From positions 2,397,539-2,461,538 of the forward strand of contig NC_091378.1 of NCBI RefSeq assembly GCF_038502225.1: a DNA stretch of 64,000 nucleotides, given 5' to 3'. Shown in pieces: positions 20,697-29,787 of the stretch (its first letter is position 1; every line of letters begins with the position of its first letter). Position numbers and translations under genes: made by a program. The notes under the pieces are model-generated. The model was not told where the DNA came from. It was given only the letters and a program-made list of their open reading frames with translations, and ran no database searches. The DNA comes from Cherax quadricarinatus (lineage: Eukaryota; Arthropoda; Malacostraca; Decapoda; Parastacidae).

Positions 20697-20855
20697 TAGA
20701 TAACTAACAAGTTGGTGAATGAGACACTTGTGCAACATTTGGGTATCTTTAGTTTGGAAACGTTTCGCCAGGCAGTGGCTTCTTCAGTCCAATGCGGAGA
20801 AAGGTGAAAGATGAGTTTGAGGCAATCAATCCCTCAGCCTGGAGTCGACTTTACG
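20697..20855 (-). repeat. Hammerhead-type repeat with intact core
   Basis: On the minus strand, 20792-20754 reads: stem I TTGGA, box CTGAAGA, extra A, stem II GCCA-ctgcc-TGGC, GAAA, self-complementary ACGT, T, stem I' TCCAA (perfect 5-bp pairing). All conserved hammerhead core bases are present. The downstream minus sequence agatacccaaatgttgcaca is shared with the 15.2 and 17.7 kb copies. Unlike other copies it is not in a palindrome. Confidence 0.65.
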
Positions 20856-21147
20856 GACTAAAGTCACTAGACAAACACCTGCTACACATGTCTAGTAATT
20901 TCCTAGAGTTTATTTAACTAGTCAGAGTGTTGGTGAGTTTGATGTATCAGGAGGGAAGGTGTGATCTCTTACCTATGTGTGCAGAGATGATAACGATGTG
21001 GCAGAAGCGAGGATAAGACTTTATGTAAGTCTACCCTAGTCCAGGTGACGTTTGTGCTCCATTTTCTGTGGTTGTCGTCTGGCTTGACTCATCCACTTGT
21101 TAGTTACCAATTGTCAAAGGCATTTGTCGATAAACACTTGCGTTTTA
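20856..21147. other. Non-coding intron 2 sequence
   Basis: No gene or repeat recognised. Confidence 0.5.
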
Positions 21148-21480
21148 GTAAGTTTATTTAGATACGGGTACCTAGTTTAACATGTGTGTAAGTTACCTAG
21201 GATAACACAAAAAACGTCAGACAAAATGTGTATACACGGCTTGGTCGTGGACCGGGCCGGGGGGCGTTGACCCCTGGAATACCCTCCAGGTAGGTAGACA
21301 CTCACCTATTTGTAGTTGCAGGGGTCGATTCATAGCTCTTGGCCCCGTCTCTTTGCTGATCACTACCAGGTCCACTCTCTTCCTACCCCAAGAGCTTTAT
21401 CATACCTCTTCTTAAAGCTGTGTGTGGACTCTGCCTCCAAAATATTACTCTCCAGATTGTTCCCCTTCCTGTGTGTGTGT
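21148..21480. mobile_element. Three nested retroelement 3' ends
   Basis: 21148-21225 is the dispersed SINE-tail family (taagtttatttagatac, acctaggataac, gtcagaca). 21230-21296 on the + strand is the end of the CR1 family (ggtcgtggaccgggccgg, then ctccaggta). 21300-21475 on the minus strand encodes NNLESNILEAESTHSFKKR, then DKALGVGREWTW and a stop, the C-terminus of a third LINE. This last frame happens to be continuous with the minus-strand open frame of the following arrays. Confidence 0.7.
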
Positions 21481-21537
21481 TCCTGAACACACCTGTCTGG
21501 CAGCTGGTCTACCTCCTCCCATCTCCTTACTTTTAGT

Positions 21538-22410
21538 GATGTGTTGCCCGCTGGTGTGTTGTCCACTGGTGTTGCCCGCTGGTGTGTTGTCCACTGGTGT
21601 TGCCCACTGGTGTGTTGCCCACTGGTGTTGCCCGCTGGTGTGTTGCCCACTGGTGTTGCCCGCTGGTGTGTTGTCCACTGGTGTTGCCCACTGGTGTGTT
21701 GCCCACTGGTGTTGCCCGCTGGTGTGTTGTCCACTGGTGTTGCCCGCTGGTGTGTTGTCCACTGGTGTTGCCCTCTGGTGTGTTGCCCACTGGTGTGTTG
21801 TCCACTGGTGTTGCCCACTGGTGTGTTGCCCACTGGTGTTCCCCGCTGGTGTGTTGTCCACTGGTGTTGCCCGCTGGTGTGTTGCCCACTGGTGTGTTGT
21901 CCACTGGTGTTGCCCACTGGTGTGTTGCCCACTGGTGTTCCCCACTGGTGTGTTGTCCACTGGTGTTGCCCGCTGGTGTGTTGTCCAATGGTGTTGCCCT
22001 CTGGTGTGTTGCCCACTGGTGTGTTGTCCACTGGTGTTGCCCACTGGTGTGTTGCCCACTGGTGTTCCCCGCTGGTGTGTTGTCCACTGGTGTTGCCCGC
22101 TGGTGTGTTGTCCAATGGTGTTGCCCTCTGGTGTGTTGCCCACTGGTGCTGCCCTCTGGTGTGTTGCCCACTGGTGTGGCCCGCTGGTGTGTTGTCCACT
22201 GGTGTTGCCCGCTGGTGTGTTGTCCACTGGTGTTGCCCACTGGTGTTGCCCTCTGGTGTGTTGCCCACTGGTGTGGCCCGCTGGTGTGTTGTCCACTGGT
22301 GTTGCCCTCTGGTGTGTTGCCCACTGGTGTTGCCCTCTGGTGTGTTGCCCACTGGTGTTGCCTGCTGGTGTATTGCCCACTGGCGTTGCCTGCTGGTGTG
22401 TTGCCTGTTG
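21538..22410 (+). repeat. 28-bp minisatellite made of 13- and 15-bp half-units
   Basis: About 31 units, each formed by ctggtgttgcccg (13) and ctggtgtgttgtcca (15), with occasional single half-units inserted. It is open in all + frames because the unit has no stops. Not coding. Confidence 0.95.
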
Positions 22411-22494
22411 ATCTGGGATACAGGGTGAAAGTCTCGGGAAGCCTTGGGCAAGGTTCCTACAGCTTCCTGTCCACACCCTAATATAAGACAGGAG
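22411..22494. other. Spacer between two 28-bp arrays
   Basis: Unique sequence of about 85 bp; no feature. Confidence 0.5.
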
Positions 22495-25396
22495 TGGACG
22501 TGGGCGGCTGCTGTGACGGGAGTGGGCATGGGTGGCTGCTGTGAAGGGAGTGGGGGCTGCTGTGACGGGAGTGGGCGTGAGTGGCTGTTGTGACGGGAGT
22601 GGGCGTGGGTGGCTGCTGTGACGGGAGTGGGCGTGGGCGACTGCTGAGACGGGAGTGGGCGTGGGTGGCTGCTCTGATGGGAGTGGGCGTGGGTGGCTGC
22701 TGTGAGGGGAGTGGGCGTGGGTGGCTGCTGTGACAGGAGTGGGCGTGGGTCGCTGTTGTGACGGGAGTGGGCGTGGGTCGCTGCTGTGACGGGAGTGGGC
22801 GTGGGTGGCTGCTGTGACGGGAGTGGGCGTGGGTGGCTGCTGTGACGGGAGTGGGCGTGGGTGGCTGCTGTGACGAGTGGGCGTGGGTGGCTGCTGTGAA
22901 GGGAGTGGGGGCTGCTGTGACGAGAGTGGGCGTGAGTGGCTGTTGTGACGGGAGTGGGCGTGGGTGGCTGCTGTGACGGGAGTGGGCGTGGGTGGCTGCT
23001 GTGACGGGAGTGGGCGTGGGAGACTGCTGTGACGGGAGTGGGCGTGGGTGGCTGCTCTGATGGGAGTGGGCGTGGGTGGCTGCTGTGAGGGGAGTGGGCG
23101 TGGGTGGCTGCTGTGACAGGAGTGGGCGTGGGTCGCTGTTGTGACGGGAGTGGGCATGGGTCACTGCTGTGACGGGAGTGGGCGTGGGTGGCTGCTGTGA
23201 CGGGAGTGAGCGTGGGTGGCTGCTGTGACGGGCGTGGGTGGCTGCTGTGACGGGAGTGGGCGTGGGTGGCTGCTGTGAAGGGAGTGGGGGCTGCTGTGAC
23301 GGGAGTGGGCGTGAGTGGCTGTTGTGACGGGAGTGGGCGTGGGTGGCTGCTCTGATGGGAGTGGGCGTGGGTGGCTGCTGTGAGGGGAGTGGGCGTGGGT
23401 GGCTGCTGTGACAGGAGTGGGCGTGGGTGGCTGCTGTGACAGGAGTGGGCGTGGGTCGCTGTTGTGACGGGAGTGGGCGTGGGTCGCTGCTGTGAAGGGA
23501 GTGGGCGTGGGTGGCTGCTGTGACGGGAGTGAGCGTGGGTGGCTGCTGTGACGGGCGTGGGTGGCTGCTGTGACGGGAGTGGGCGTGGGTGGCTGCTGTG
23601 AAGGGAGTGGGGGCTGCTGTGACGGGAGTGGGCGTGAGTGGCTGTTGTGACGGGAGTGGGCGTCGGTGGCTGCTCTGATGGGAGTGGGCGTGGGTGGCTG
23701 CTGTGAGGGGAGTGGGCGTGGGTGGCTGCTGTGACAGGAGTGGGCGTGGGTCGCTGTTGTGACGGGAGTGGGCGTGGGTGGCTGCTGTGACGGGCGTGGG
23801 TGGCTACTGTTACGGGAGTGGGCGTGGGCGTCTGCTGTGACGGGAGTGGGCGTGGGCGGCTGCTGTGACGGGAGTGGGTGGCTGCTGTGACAGGAGTGGG
23901 CGTGGGTCGCTGTTGTGACGGGAGTGGGCGTGGGTCGCTGCTGTGACGGGAGTGGGCGTGGGTGGCTCCTGTGACGGGAGTGGGCGTGGGTGGCTGCTGT
24001 GACGGGCGTGGGTGGCTGCTGTGACGGGAGTGGGCGTGGGTGGCTGCTGTGAAGGGAGTGGGGGCTGCTGTGACGGGAGTGGGCGTGAGTGGCTGTTGTG
24101 ACGGGAGTGGGCGTGGGTGGCTGCTGTGACGGGAGTGGGCGTGGGTGGCTGCTGTGATGGGAGTGGGCGTGGGTCGCTGTTGTGACAAGAGTGGGCGTGG
24201 GCGGCTGCTGTGACGGGCGTGGGCGTGGGTGGCTGCTGTGACGGGAGTGGGCGTGGGTGGCTGCTGTGACGGGAATAGGCGTGGGTGACTGCTGTAACGG
24301 GAGTGGGCGTGGGTGGCTGCTGTGACGGGAGTGGGCGTGGGTGGCTGCTGTGACGGGAATAGGCGTGGGTGGCTGCTGTGACGGGAATAGGCGTGGGTGA
24401 CTGCTGTGACGGAAGTGGGCGTGGGTGGCTGCTGTGACGGGAGTGGGCGTGGGTGGCTGCTGTGACGGGAGTGGGCGTGGGTGGCTGCTGTGACGGGCGT
24501 GGGTGGCTGCTGTGACGGGAGTGGGCGTGGGTGGCTGCTGTGAAGGGAGTGGGGGGCTGCTGTGACGGGAGTGGGCGTGGGTCGCTGTTGTGACGGGAGT
24601 GGGCGTGGGTCGCTGCTGTGACGGGAGTGGGCGTGGGTGGCTGCTGTGACGGGAGTGGGCGTGGGTGGCTGCTGTGACGGGCGTGGGTGGCTGCTGTGAC
24701 GGGAGTGGGCGTGGGTGGCTGCTGTGAAGGGAGTGGGGGGCTGCTGTGACGGGAGTGGGCGTGAGTGGCTGTTGTGACGGGAGTGGGCGTGGGTGGCTGC
24801 TGTGACGGGAGTGGGCGTGGGTGGCTGCTGTGATGGGAGTGGGCGTGGGCGACTGCTGTGACGGGAGTGGGCGTGGGTGGCTGCTCTGATGGGGGTGGGC
24901 GGGGGTGGCTGCTGTGAGGGGGGTGGGCGTGGGTGGCTGCTGTGACGAGTGGGCGTGGGTCGCTGTTGTGACGGGAGTGGGAGTGGGTCGCTGCTGTGAC
25001 GGGAGTGGGCGTGGGTGGCTGCTGTGACGGGAGTGGGCGTGGGCGGCTGCTGTGACGGGAGTGGGCGTGGGCGGCTGCTGTGACGGGAGTGGGCGGCTGC
25101 TGTGACGGGAGTGGGCGTGGGCGGCTGCTGTGACGGGAGTGGGCGTGGGCGGCTGCTGTGACGGGAGCGGGCGTGGCCGGCTGCTGTGACGGGAGTGGGC
25201 GTGGGTGGCTGCTGTGACGGGAGTGGGCGTGGGTGGCTGCTGTGACGGGAGTGGGCGTGGGCGGCTGCTGTGACGGGAGTGGGCGTGGGCGGCTGCTGTG
25301 ACGGGAGTGGGCGTGGGTGGCTGCTGTGACGGGAGTGGGCGTGGGTGGCTGCTGTGACGGGAGTGATCATGGGTGGCTGCTGTGACGGGAGTGAAG
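22495..25396 (+). repeat. G-rich 28-bp minisatellite, left part
   Basis: About 105 copies of a unit gggagtgggcgtgggtgg plus ctgctgtgac. Each unit holds three GGG runs and one GG run on the + strand. Variant units recur in the same order (a gaagggagtgggggct junction, then gagtggctgttg, then ctctgatgggag, then gaggggagtg, then gtcgctgttg), giving higher-order repeats of about 320-450 bp. The minus strand has no stops, hence the 1335- and 776-codon open frames, which are artefacts. The array is interrupted at 25396 by a LINE. Confidence 0.96.
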
Positions 25397-25440
25397 ATCA
25401 AGCTCTTGTGGTACCCAGTTGCAAATAGGATACAGGCAGG

Positions 25441-26709
25441 ATGGCAGTACAGTATACCTGTGGGACATGTGGAAAGGCTCTTGGGAAACAATCTAGAATC
25501 ACATGCAACCTTTGCTTTTCAAAACATCATGTTACCTGTGCAAGAATAAACACTGCAACCAAAAATGACATCTATCTAGATAGGTGTTTCTGGATCTGCA
25601 GCAGGGATGTGGAACTATGGATAGATATCAGGAAAGCATTCAGGAGGTTAATAAACAATAAACACGAGAAAAAGGAGGAACTATTGAATAGTCTACCTGG
25701 AATATATAGAGCATGGGAAGATAGGAGAGGAGTAAAGTCTAACACAGAGAATGCCCAGTCTACAACAACTGACCCAAAAATAAGCAGATACACACTAGAA
25801 AAAACACGGGAAACAAAAACAACAGCTAGTTCAGTGCCCAGCCTTAGGGCTGACCCAGACCCAGCCCCCAGCCATTGTGAAAATCTGGATTCAGTTAAAG
25901 ACTCCTCCACAGCTACCAATGCCATATCCCCTAGTACAGATGTAGTAGAGGAGCCCTCCTCTGGAGTAGACTCTTCTGCAACCATCACAGTCATAGCCCC
26001 AGCCCCATCCCCCAGCCCCAGTGCTGACCCAGACCCAGCCCCCAGCCTTACTGCCAGCCCAGACTCTCCTAGGGACACTACCCAAACCACCACAAAAACA
26101 GTAAATATACAACCATCATTGCACAAGACCGTGGCCCACAGTACAGATGTTGGAGAGGAGTCTCCTTCCTCTACTGGGGAAAGTAGATGGAATCCAGGAC
26201 GGGGTGGCCCTGGCTTGGATACTGAGGATTATAGTGCAGTCCCAGAACCTGCAGAAATTGACAACACACCTCCCAACAATTCTCAACCAAAGGTGAATTT
26301 GTGCAAATATTATGCTTGGGGCATCTGTAAGCATGGAATAACAGGGGAAAAAAATGGGACATGCAACTTTGACCATCCCAAAAAATGTAGCGACCTCCTG
26401 TCTAAAGGAGTGTGTCGCTCTTCTTCCTGTACTTTCTTTCACCCAAAAATGTGCCACTCCTCGGTCCTCCAGAAGCAGTGTTACAACATCGAGTGCCCTG
26501 CATACCATCTAAAAGGGACCAGGAGGCACAGACCCCACAGGACAAACAGTAGTAGCTACGACTACCCAACTCCAGGTGATTTTTTAGTGGCAGGAAACGA
26601 AAAAAGAAAATGGAAGGAAATAACAAAAATAGTCCACCACCTTGGAGCCTTGTTGGACTGGAGGCGCAGCCAGTGGCCACCCATGGCCCTCCAGAATTAC
26701 AACTACTGA
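25441..26709 (+). CDS. LINE ORF1, PHD-like and CCCH zinc-finger protein
   Basis: 422 residues, intact. The ORF1 protein of such LINEs binds the element RNA and forms the ribonucleoprotein. Residues 7-56 form a PHD-like finger: C7, C10, C22, C25, H30, C33, then W51 and C53; the last expected Cys is Asp, with C49 as a possible substitute. Residues about 100-270 are a Ser/Pro/Thr-rich linker with PAPSPSPSADPDPAPS repeats. Residues about 286-365 hold three CCCH fingers: C-x7-C-x11-C-x3-H, then two C-x8-C-x4-C-x3-H, followed by a basic RRHRPHRT tail. No esterase domain is present. The start is the first ATG after the array; no upstream in-frame start is needed. Its TGA overlaps the ORF2 ATG. Confidence 0.9.
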   Translation: MAVQYTCGTCGKALGKQSRITCNLCFSKHHVTCARINTATKNDIYLDRCFWICSRDVELWIDIRKAFRRLINNKHEKKEELLNSLPGIYRAWEDRRGVKSNTENAQSTTTDPKISRYTLEKTRETKTTASSVPSLRADPDPAPSHCENLDSVKDSSTATNAISPSTDVVEEPSSGVDSSATITVIAPAPSPSPSADPDPAPSLTASPDSPRDTTQTTTKTVNIQPSLHKTVAHSTDVGEESPSSTGESRWNPGRGGPGLDTEDYSAVPEPAEIDNTPPNNSQPKVNLCKYYAWGICKHGITGEKNGTCNFDHPKKCSDLLSKGVCRSSSCTFFHPKMCHSSVLQKQCYNIECPAYHLKGTRRHRPHRTNSSSYDYPTPGDFLVAGNEKRKWKEITKIVHHLGALLDWRRSQWPPMALQNYNY

Positions 26710-26711
26710 TG
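26707..26711 (+). promoter_or_regulatory. TGATG stop-start overlap between LINE ORFs
   Basis: TGA of ORF1 (26707-26709) shares its last A with the ATG of ORF2 (26709-26711). Such stop-start overlaps allow termination-reinitiation in bicistronic non-LTR elements (shown for the UAAUG of SART1). Here it is inferred from position only. Confidence 0.55.
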
Positions 26712-29700
26712 CCAATAACAAAATCCCCCCAACAAACACAGAATACAACCTCGTTCATATTTGCTAATATACAGGGCCTTAAGCCATCCACCAACAACAA
26801 AATACCTTTTATCAGTGGACTTCTAGTGGAGTCTAATGCAATGTTTGCAGCCTTCACAGAGACTCACACAAAAGATCACTTTGACAGTGAAATATGGATA
26901 AGTGGTTACAACCTTTTTAGATGCGACAGAAAAAACAGGCAACAAGGGGGGGTTGGCCTGTATGTCAAAGAGTCCCTTATCTGCACGGAGTTGCTGAACA
27001 CCACAAATGAGGTAGTTGAAGTTCTATCAATAGAGATCGAGAACCAAAACCTAGTCATTGTGGTTGTATACAAGCCACCAGATACAACCTCCCAACAGTT
27101 CAAGGAACAGCTACTGAAAATCGATTACTGTTTGGAAAACCTTCCAGCTCCATCCCCAAACATCTTACTGCTTGGTGATTTCAACCTAAGGCATACAAAA
27201 TGGAAAAATGTAGCAAATAATGTTATAGCTGAAACAATCCCCGGAGGTAGTGCAGATGAAAGGTCACACACACACGAGCTACTAAGTCTCTGCGAAAAAC
27301 ACACCTTAAGCCAGCAGATAGTGGAGCCAACAAGACTAGAAAACACACTTGACCTTATCTTCACAAATAATGAGGACCTGATAAGAGACATAAGAATATC
27401 AAAAACAACTAATTCCGATCACAATCTAATCGAAGTCCAGACGTACATGCATAGGGGTCCTGAACAGCAGAATGCATGTACCAGTGAAGGTGTCTTCACA
27501 AAATACAATTTCAACAACAAGAACATCAACTGGGACCAGGTAAACCATGTCCTAAACGAAACATGTTGGGAAGATGTCTTAAATGACATGGACCCAAACC
27601 AGTGCCTTGAAAGGATCAACTTCCTGGTAGCCGAAGCATGTTCTAGGCATATTCCCCTAAGAAAGAAGAAGAGCAGGAGTAAACTGGAGAGAAAAAGACG
27701 CTCCCTCTACAGAAGACGACGAAGAGTCACTGAGCTCCTCAGGAGTGCTAGAATATCTGATACACGAAAGGAGGCGCTGACCAGGGAAGTGGAAACTATC
27801 GAACTTAAGCTAAATGACTCTTACAGGAACCAGGAGAGGCAGGAGGAGCTTAAAGCTATTAGTGAAATTGAAAGAAATTCCAAATATTTCTTTTCATATG
27901 CCAAAAACAAGGCAAATACCACATCTAGTATCGGGCCCTTACTCAGACAGGATGGGACTTACACAGACGACAACAAGGAAATGAGTGAAATATTGAAATC
28001 CCAGTACGACTCTGTGTTTAGTGAACCACTAATCGGTCTGAGGATCGACGACCCAAATGATTTCTTCATGAATGAGCCTCAAAACTCCATAAATGTATGC
28101 CAGATTTCCGACATTACCCTAACTCCGATAGATTTCGAAAAAGCCATTGACAACATGCCTATGCACTCAGCCCCGGGCCCAGACTCGTGGAACTCTGTTT
28201 TCATTAAGAACTGCAAGAAACCCCTCTCGCGTGCCCTAAGTACACTATGGAGGAGGAGCTTGGACATGGGTGAAATTCCACAGTCACTTAAAACAACGGA
28301 TATAGCCCCGCTCCATAAAGGTGACAGCAAAGCATTAGCTAAGAACTATAGACCAATAGCTCTGACGTCCCACATCATAAAAATCTTTGAAAGAGTGCTA
28401 AGAAGCAGGATTGCAAATCACCTGGATTCCCAAAATCTGCACAATCCAGGGCAACATGGGTTCAGGGCAGGTCGCTCCTGCCTCTCACAACTACTGGATC
28501 ACTATGACATGGCCTTGGATGCACTGGAAGAAAATCAGAATGCAGATGTAATATACACAGACTTTGCAAAAGCATTTGACAAATGCGATCATGGCGTAAT
28601 AGCCCATAAAATACGTGCTAAAGGAATAACTGGGAAAGTGGGGAGATGGATCTTCAACTTCCTAACAAATCGAACACAAAGAGTAGTGGTCAACAGAGTT
28701 AAATCGGAGGCTGCCATAGTGAAGAGCTCTGTTCCACAAGGCACAGTACTCGCCCCCATCTTATTCCTTATCCTCATATCAGACATAAACAGAGATATAC
28801 ACCACAGCACCGTATCATCCTTTGCGGATGATACTAGGATCTGCATGAGGCTGTCATCTGCTGAGGACGCGGTTAACCTCCAAGAAGATATAAACAAAGT
28901 TTTCCAGTGGGCAACGGTAAACAATATGATGTTCAATGAGGACAAATTCCAACTACTCCGTTATGGAAAACTGGAGGAGATAATAACTAGAACAGAGTAT
29001 ACTACTGACTCCGGCCATACAATAGAGCGGAAAAATAATGTAAGGGACCTGGGAGTAGTAATGTCTGAGGATCTCACTTTCAAGGATCACAACAGTGCCA
29101 CGATCGCACGTGCAAAGAAAATGATAGGATGGATAATGAGAACTTTCAAAACGAGAGATGCCAAGCCCATGATGATCCTTTTCAAATCACTTGTTCTCTC
29201 TAGGCTGGAATACTGCTGTACATTAACATCTCCATACAAAGCAGGTGAAATCGCAGATCTAGAGAGTGTACAGAGATCCTTTACTGCACGTATAAGTTCT
29301 GTCAAGCACCTTAACTACTGGGAACGCTTGAAAGCACTTGACTTGTACTCGTTGGAACGCAGGAGGGAGAGATATATCATAATCTACACTTGGAAAATCT
29401 TGGAAGGAATGGTCCCAAATCTGCACACAGAAATCACTCCCTACGAAAGTAAAAGACTGGGCAGGCGATGCAAAATGCCGCCAATAAAAAGTAGGGGCGC
29501 CATTGGTACACTAAGAGAAAACACCATAAGTGTCCGGGGCCCAAAACTGTTCAACAGCCTCCCATCAAGCATTAGGGGAATTGCCAATAAACCCCTGGCT
29601 GCCTTCAAGAGAGAGCTGGACAGATACCTAAAGTCAGTGCCGGATCAGCCGGGCTGTGGCTCGTACGTCGGACTGCGTGCGGCCAGCAGTAACAGCCTAG

Positions 29701-29759
29701 TTGATCAGGCCCTGATCCATCGGGAGGCCTGGTCGTGGACCGGGCCGCGGGGGCGTTGA
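26709..29759 (+). CDS. LINE ORF2, APE endonuclease and reverse transcriptase
   Basis: 1016 residues from the ATG at 26709, which overlaps the ORF1 stop (TGATG). An upstream in-frame ATG at 26610 would add 33 residues, but the endonuclease starts only 19 residues after 26709. The enzyme nicks target DNA and copies the element RNA there. Endonuclease motifs: ANIQGL, FTETH, GGVGLYV, VVYKPP, LLGDFN, TNSDHN. A basic linker (KKKSRSKLERKRR) follows. RT motifs: SAPGPDSWN, NYRPIALTSH, QHGFRAGRSC, DFAKAFDKCDHG, VPQGTVLAPILF and FADD at residues 705-708. The C-terminus ends SLVDQALIHREAWSWTGPRG. All catalytic Asp residues seen are intact. The ANIQ/FTETH/SDH set and the overall layout point to the CR1/L2 clade; the exact clade would need a phylogeny. 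Confidence 0.93.
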   Translation: MPITKSPQQTQNTTSFIFANIQGLKPSTNNKIPFISGLLVESNAMFAAFTETHTKDHFDSEIWISGYNLFRCDRKNRQQGGVGLYVKESLICTELLNTTNEVVEVLSIEIENQNLVIVVVYKPPDTTSQQFKEQLLKIDYCLENLPAPSPNILLLGDFNLRHTKWKNVANNVIAETIPGGSADERSHTHELLSLCEKHTLSQQIVEPTRLENTLDLIFTNNEDLIRDIRISKTTNSDHNLIEVQTYMHRGPEQQNACTSEGVFTKYNFNNKNINWDQVNHVLNETCWEDVLNDMDPNQCLERINFLVAEACSRHIPLRKKKSRSKLERKRRSLYRRRRRVTELLRSARISDTRKEALTREVETIELKLNDSYRNQERQEELKAISEIERNSKYFFSYAKNKANTTSSIGPLLRQDGTYTDDNKEMSEILKSQYDSVFSEPLIGLRIDDPNDFFMNEPQNSINVCQISDITLTPIDFEKAIDNMPMHSAPGPDSWNSVFIKNCKKPLSRALSTLWRRSLDMGEIPQSLKTTDIAPLHKGDSKALAKNYRPIALTSHIIKIFERVLRSRIANHLDSQNLHNPGQHGFRAGRSCLSQLLDHYDMALDALEENQNADVIYTDFAKAFDKCDHGVIAHKIRAKGITGKVGRWIFNFLTNRTQRVVVNRVKSEAAIVKSSVPQGTVLAPILFLILISDINRDIHHSTVSSFADDTRICMRLSSAEDAVNLQEDINKVFQWATVNNMMFNEDKFQLLRYGKLEEIITRTEYTTDSGHTIERKNNVRDLGVVMSEDLTFKDHNSATIARAKKMIGWIMRTFKTRDAKPMMILFKSLVLSRLEYCCTLTSPYKAGEIADLESVQRSFTARISSVKHLNYWERLKALDLYSLERRRERYIIIYTWKILEGMVPNLHTEITPYESKRLGRRCKMPPIKSRGAIGTLRENTISVRGPKLFNSLPSSIRGIANKPLAAFKRELDRYLKSVPDQPGCGSYVGLRAASSNSLVDQALIHREAWSWTGPRGR

Positions 29760-29787
29760 TCCCCGGAATAACCTCCAGGTAACTTCC

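Noticed and set aside
21363..25370. 1335-codon open frame on the minus strand (Pro/Ser/His-rich repeat protein)
   Set aside because: It is the 28-bp arrays read through: the period is not a multiple of three, all three minus frames are open, and its end belongs to a LINE fragment.
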